Shown here in pieces: positions 62,270 through 64,000 of a DNA stretch of 64,000 nucleotides; the stretch's first letter is position 1, and the number at the start of each line of letters is the position of its first letter. This stretch comes from Chiridota heheva (Eukaryota; Echinodermata; Holothuroidea; Apodida; Chiridotidae), in assembly GCA_020152595.1 (NCBI GenBank), contig JAIGNY010001840.1, forward strand, positions 129,001 to 193,000. The letters are read 5' to 3'. The notes below the pieces were generated by a model that saw nothing but the letters and a program-made list of their open reading frames with translations, did no database searches and was not told where the DNA came from. The translations under genes and the position numbers were made by a program.

Positions 62270-63868
62270 TCGGCTCCGTTTGAATATTTCCAGGATGAAG
62301 TATAACAGGGTGACTATTACATAATACAAGCCTAACATTTTGTCTTGTTTCAAGTTGTTCGATTTTTGCTAAGTTTGAATATTTTCAGGATAACTATACC
62401 AGAGTGACTATTACATAATACAAGCTTAGCATTTTGTCTAGTTTTAAGTTGTTAGATCTTGGATGAATTTGAATATTTCCAGGATAAGCATATCAGAGTG
62501 ACTATTACATGATACAAGGTTAGCATGTTGTCTTGTTTTATGTTGTTAGATTTTTGCTAAGTATGAATATTTCTAGAATAAGCTTATCAGAGTGACTATT
62601 ACATGATGCAAGCTTAGCATTTTGTCTTGTTTTAAGTTGTTAGATCTTGGCTAAGTTTGAATATTTCTAGGATAAGTATACCAGCATGACTTTTACATGA
62701 TACAAGCTTAGCATTTTGTCTTGTCTTAAGTTGTTAGATCTTGGCTAAGTTTGAATATTTCCAGGATAAGCATATCAGAGTGACTATTACATGATACAAG
62801 CTTAGCATTTTGTCTTGTCTTAAGTTGTTAGATCTTGGCTAAGTTTGAATATTTCCAGAATAAGCAAATCAGAGTGACTATTACATGATACAAGCTTAGC
62901 ATTTTGTCTTGTTTTAAGTTGTTAGATCTTGGATGAATTTGAATATTTCCAGGATAAGCATATCAGAGTGACTATTACATGATACAAGCTTAGCATTTTG
63001 TCTTGTTTTAAGTTGTTAGATCTTGGATGAATTTGAATATTTCCAGAATAAGCAAATTAGAGTGACTATTACATGATACAAGCTTAGCATTTTGTCTTGT
63101 CTTAAGTTGTTAGATTTTGGCTAAGTTTGAATATTTCCAGGATAAGCATATCAGAGTGACTATTACATGATACAAGCTTAGCATTTTGTCTTGTCTTAAG
63201 TTGTAAGATCTTGGCTAAGTTTGAATGTTTCCAGAATAAGCAAATCAGAGTGACTATTACATGATACAAGCTTAGCATTTTGTCTTGTTTTAAGTTGTTA
63301 GATCTTGGATGAATTTGAATATTTCCAGGATAAGCATATCAGAGTGACTAATACATGATACATGCTTAGCATTTTGTCATGTTTTAAGTTGTTAGATCTT
63401 GGCCAAGTTTGAATATTTCCAGAATAAGCATATCAGAGTGACTATTACATGATACAAGCTTAGCATTTTGTCTTGTTGTAAGTTGTTAGATCTCGGCTAA
63501 GTTTGAATGTTTCCAGGATAACTATACCAAAGTGACTATTACATGATACAAGTTTAGCATTTTGTCTTGTTTTAAGTTGTTAGATCTTGGATGAATTTGA
63601 ATATTTCCAGGATAAGCATATCAGAGTGACTATTACATAATACAAGCTTAGCATTTTGTCTTGTTTTAAGTTGTTAGACCTTGGCAATGTTTGAATATTT
63701 CCAGGATAAGCATATCAGAGTGACTATTACATAATACAAGCTTAGCATTTTGTCTTGTTTTAAGTTGTTAGACCTTGGCAATGTTTGAATATTTCTAGGA
63801 TAAGCATACCACAATGACTATTACATGATGCAAGCTTAGCCTTTTGTCTTGTTTTTAGTTATATTACC
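62270..63868. repeat. Minisatellite, about 94-bp unit (tttgaatatttccaggataa)
   Basis: About 17 copies made of gatcttggctaagtttgaat, atttccaggataagcatatc, agagtgactattacatgata and caagcttagcattttgtc. Two sub-variants (ggctaagt and ggatgaat) partly alternate. Each unit has a tttccag acceptor-like word. Confidence 0.93.
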
Positions 63869-64000
63869 TTTTTGTGGAAAACATCATGCAAATTGTCCTT
63901 ATAGCTTTTTCCGCCAAGCCACTGCCAGCACATATGTGATAAACAATGAAACAAAATGAATTACCTGTCATGTTTATGAGGAGTTCATACATGACATGTA

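Overview
The window looks like one stretch of a large animal gene in a marine invertebrate genome. Six well-formed exons on the + strand (17964-18092, 41669-41830, 43863-44046, 50913-51038, 59820-59953, 60586-60810) have AG/GT borders and compatible phases. Together they encode about 320 consecutive residues of a tubby-like protein 4 (TULP4) orthologue, from its N-terminal WD40 beta-propeller. The preceding N-terminal exon(s), the SOCS box and the C-terminal tubby domain are not seen and should lie outside the window. No other convincing protein-coding host gene was found. The frequent 'taggcct' words and the repeat types would fit an echinoderm or hemichordate, but the species cannot be fixed from this sequence.

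The introns are extraordinary. By eye about 27 kb of the 64 kb (roughly 40%) is tandem repeat: some thirty unrelated minisatellite arrays with units of 17 to about 94 bp, plus two long (TA)n tracts and several higher-order duplications. Many of these arrays are open in several frames on both strands, which gives long but meaningless ORFs.

Layout: 1-17.9 kb is intron or upstream sequence with arrays at 0.35, 2.8, 6.4, 8.15, 9.48, 10.25, 12.56 and 17.2 kb, two LINE 3' fragments and two non-autonomous DNA transposons. Exon 17964-18092 follows. The next intron is 23.6 kb, with arrays at 18.8, 23.2, 25.4, 28.9, 30.1, 31.2, 37.3, 38.5 and 39.9 kb and a 708-bp hAT-type element with a perfect 8-bp target duplication. 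Exons at 41.7 and 43.9 kb flank a 1.5-kb array of a 38-bp unit. Introns at 44-51 kb and 51-60 kb carry further arrays, and the second holds a nearly full-length I-group LINE (53694-59256) inserted inside a minisatellite. The last exon is followed by more arrays to the window end.

The most interesting signal is at the exon borders. The acceptor and first part of exon 43863-44046 is present three times in tandem (123-bp period). The last 20 bases and donor of exon 60586-60810 are repeated about ten more times downstream (32-bp period). Both give series of competing splice sites. Other intronic arrays carry acceptor-like or donor-like motifs in every unit, and two acceptors have a LINE tail within 60 bp upstream. 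How this gene is spliced correctly is a real question.
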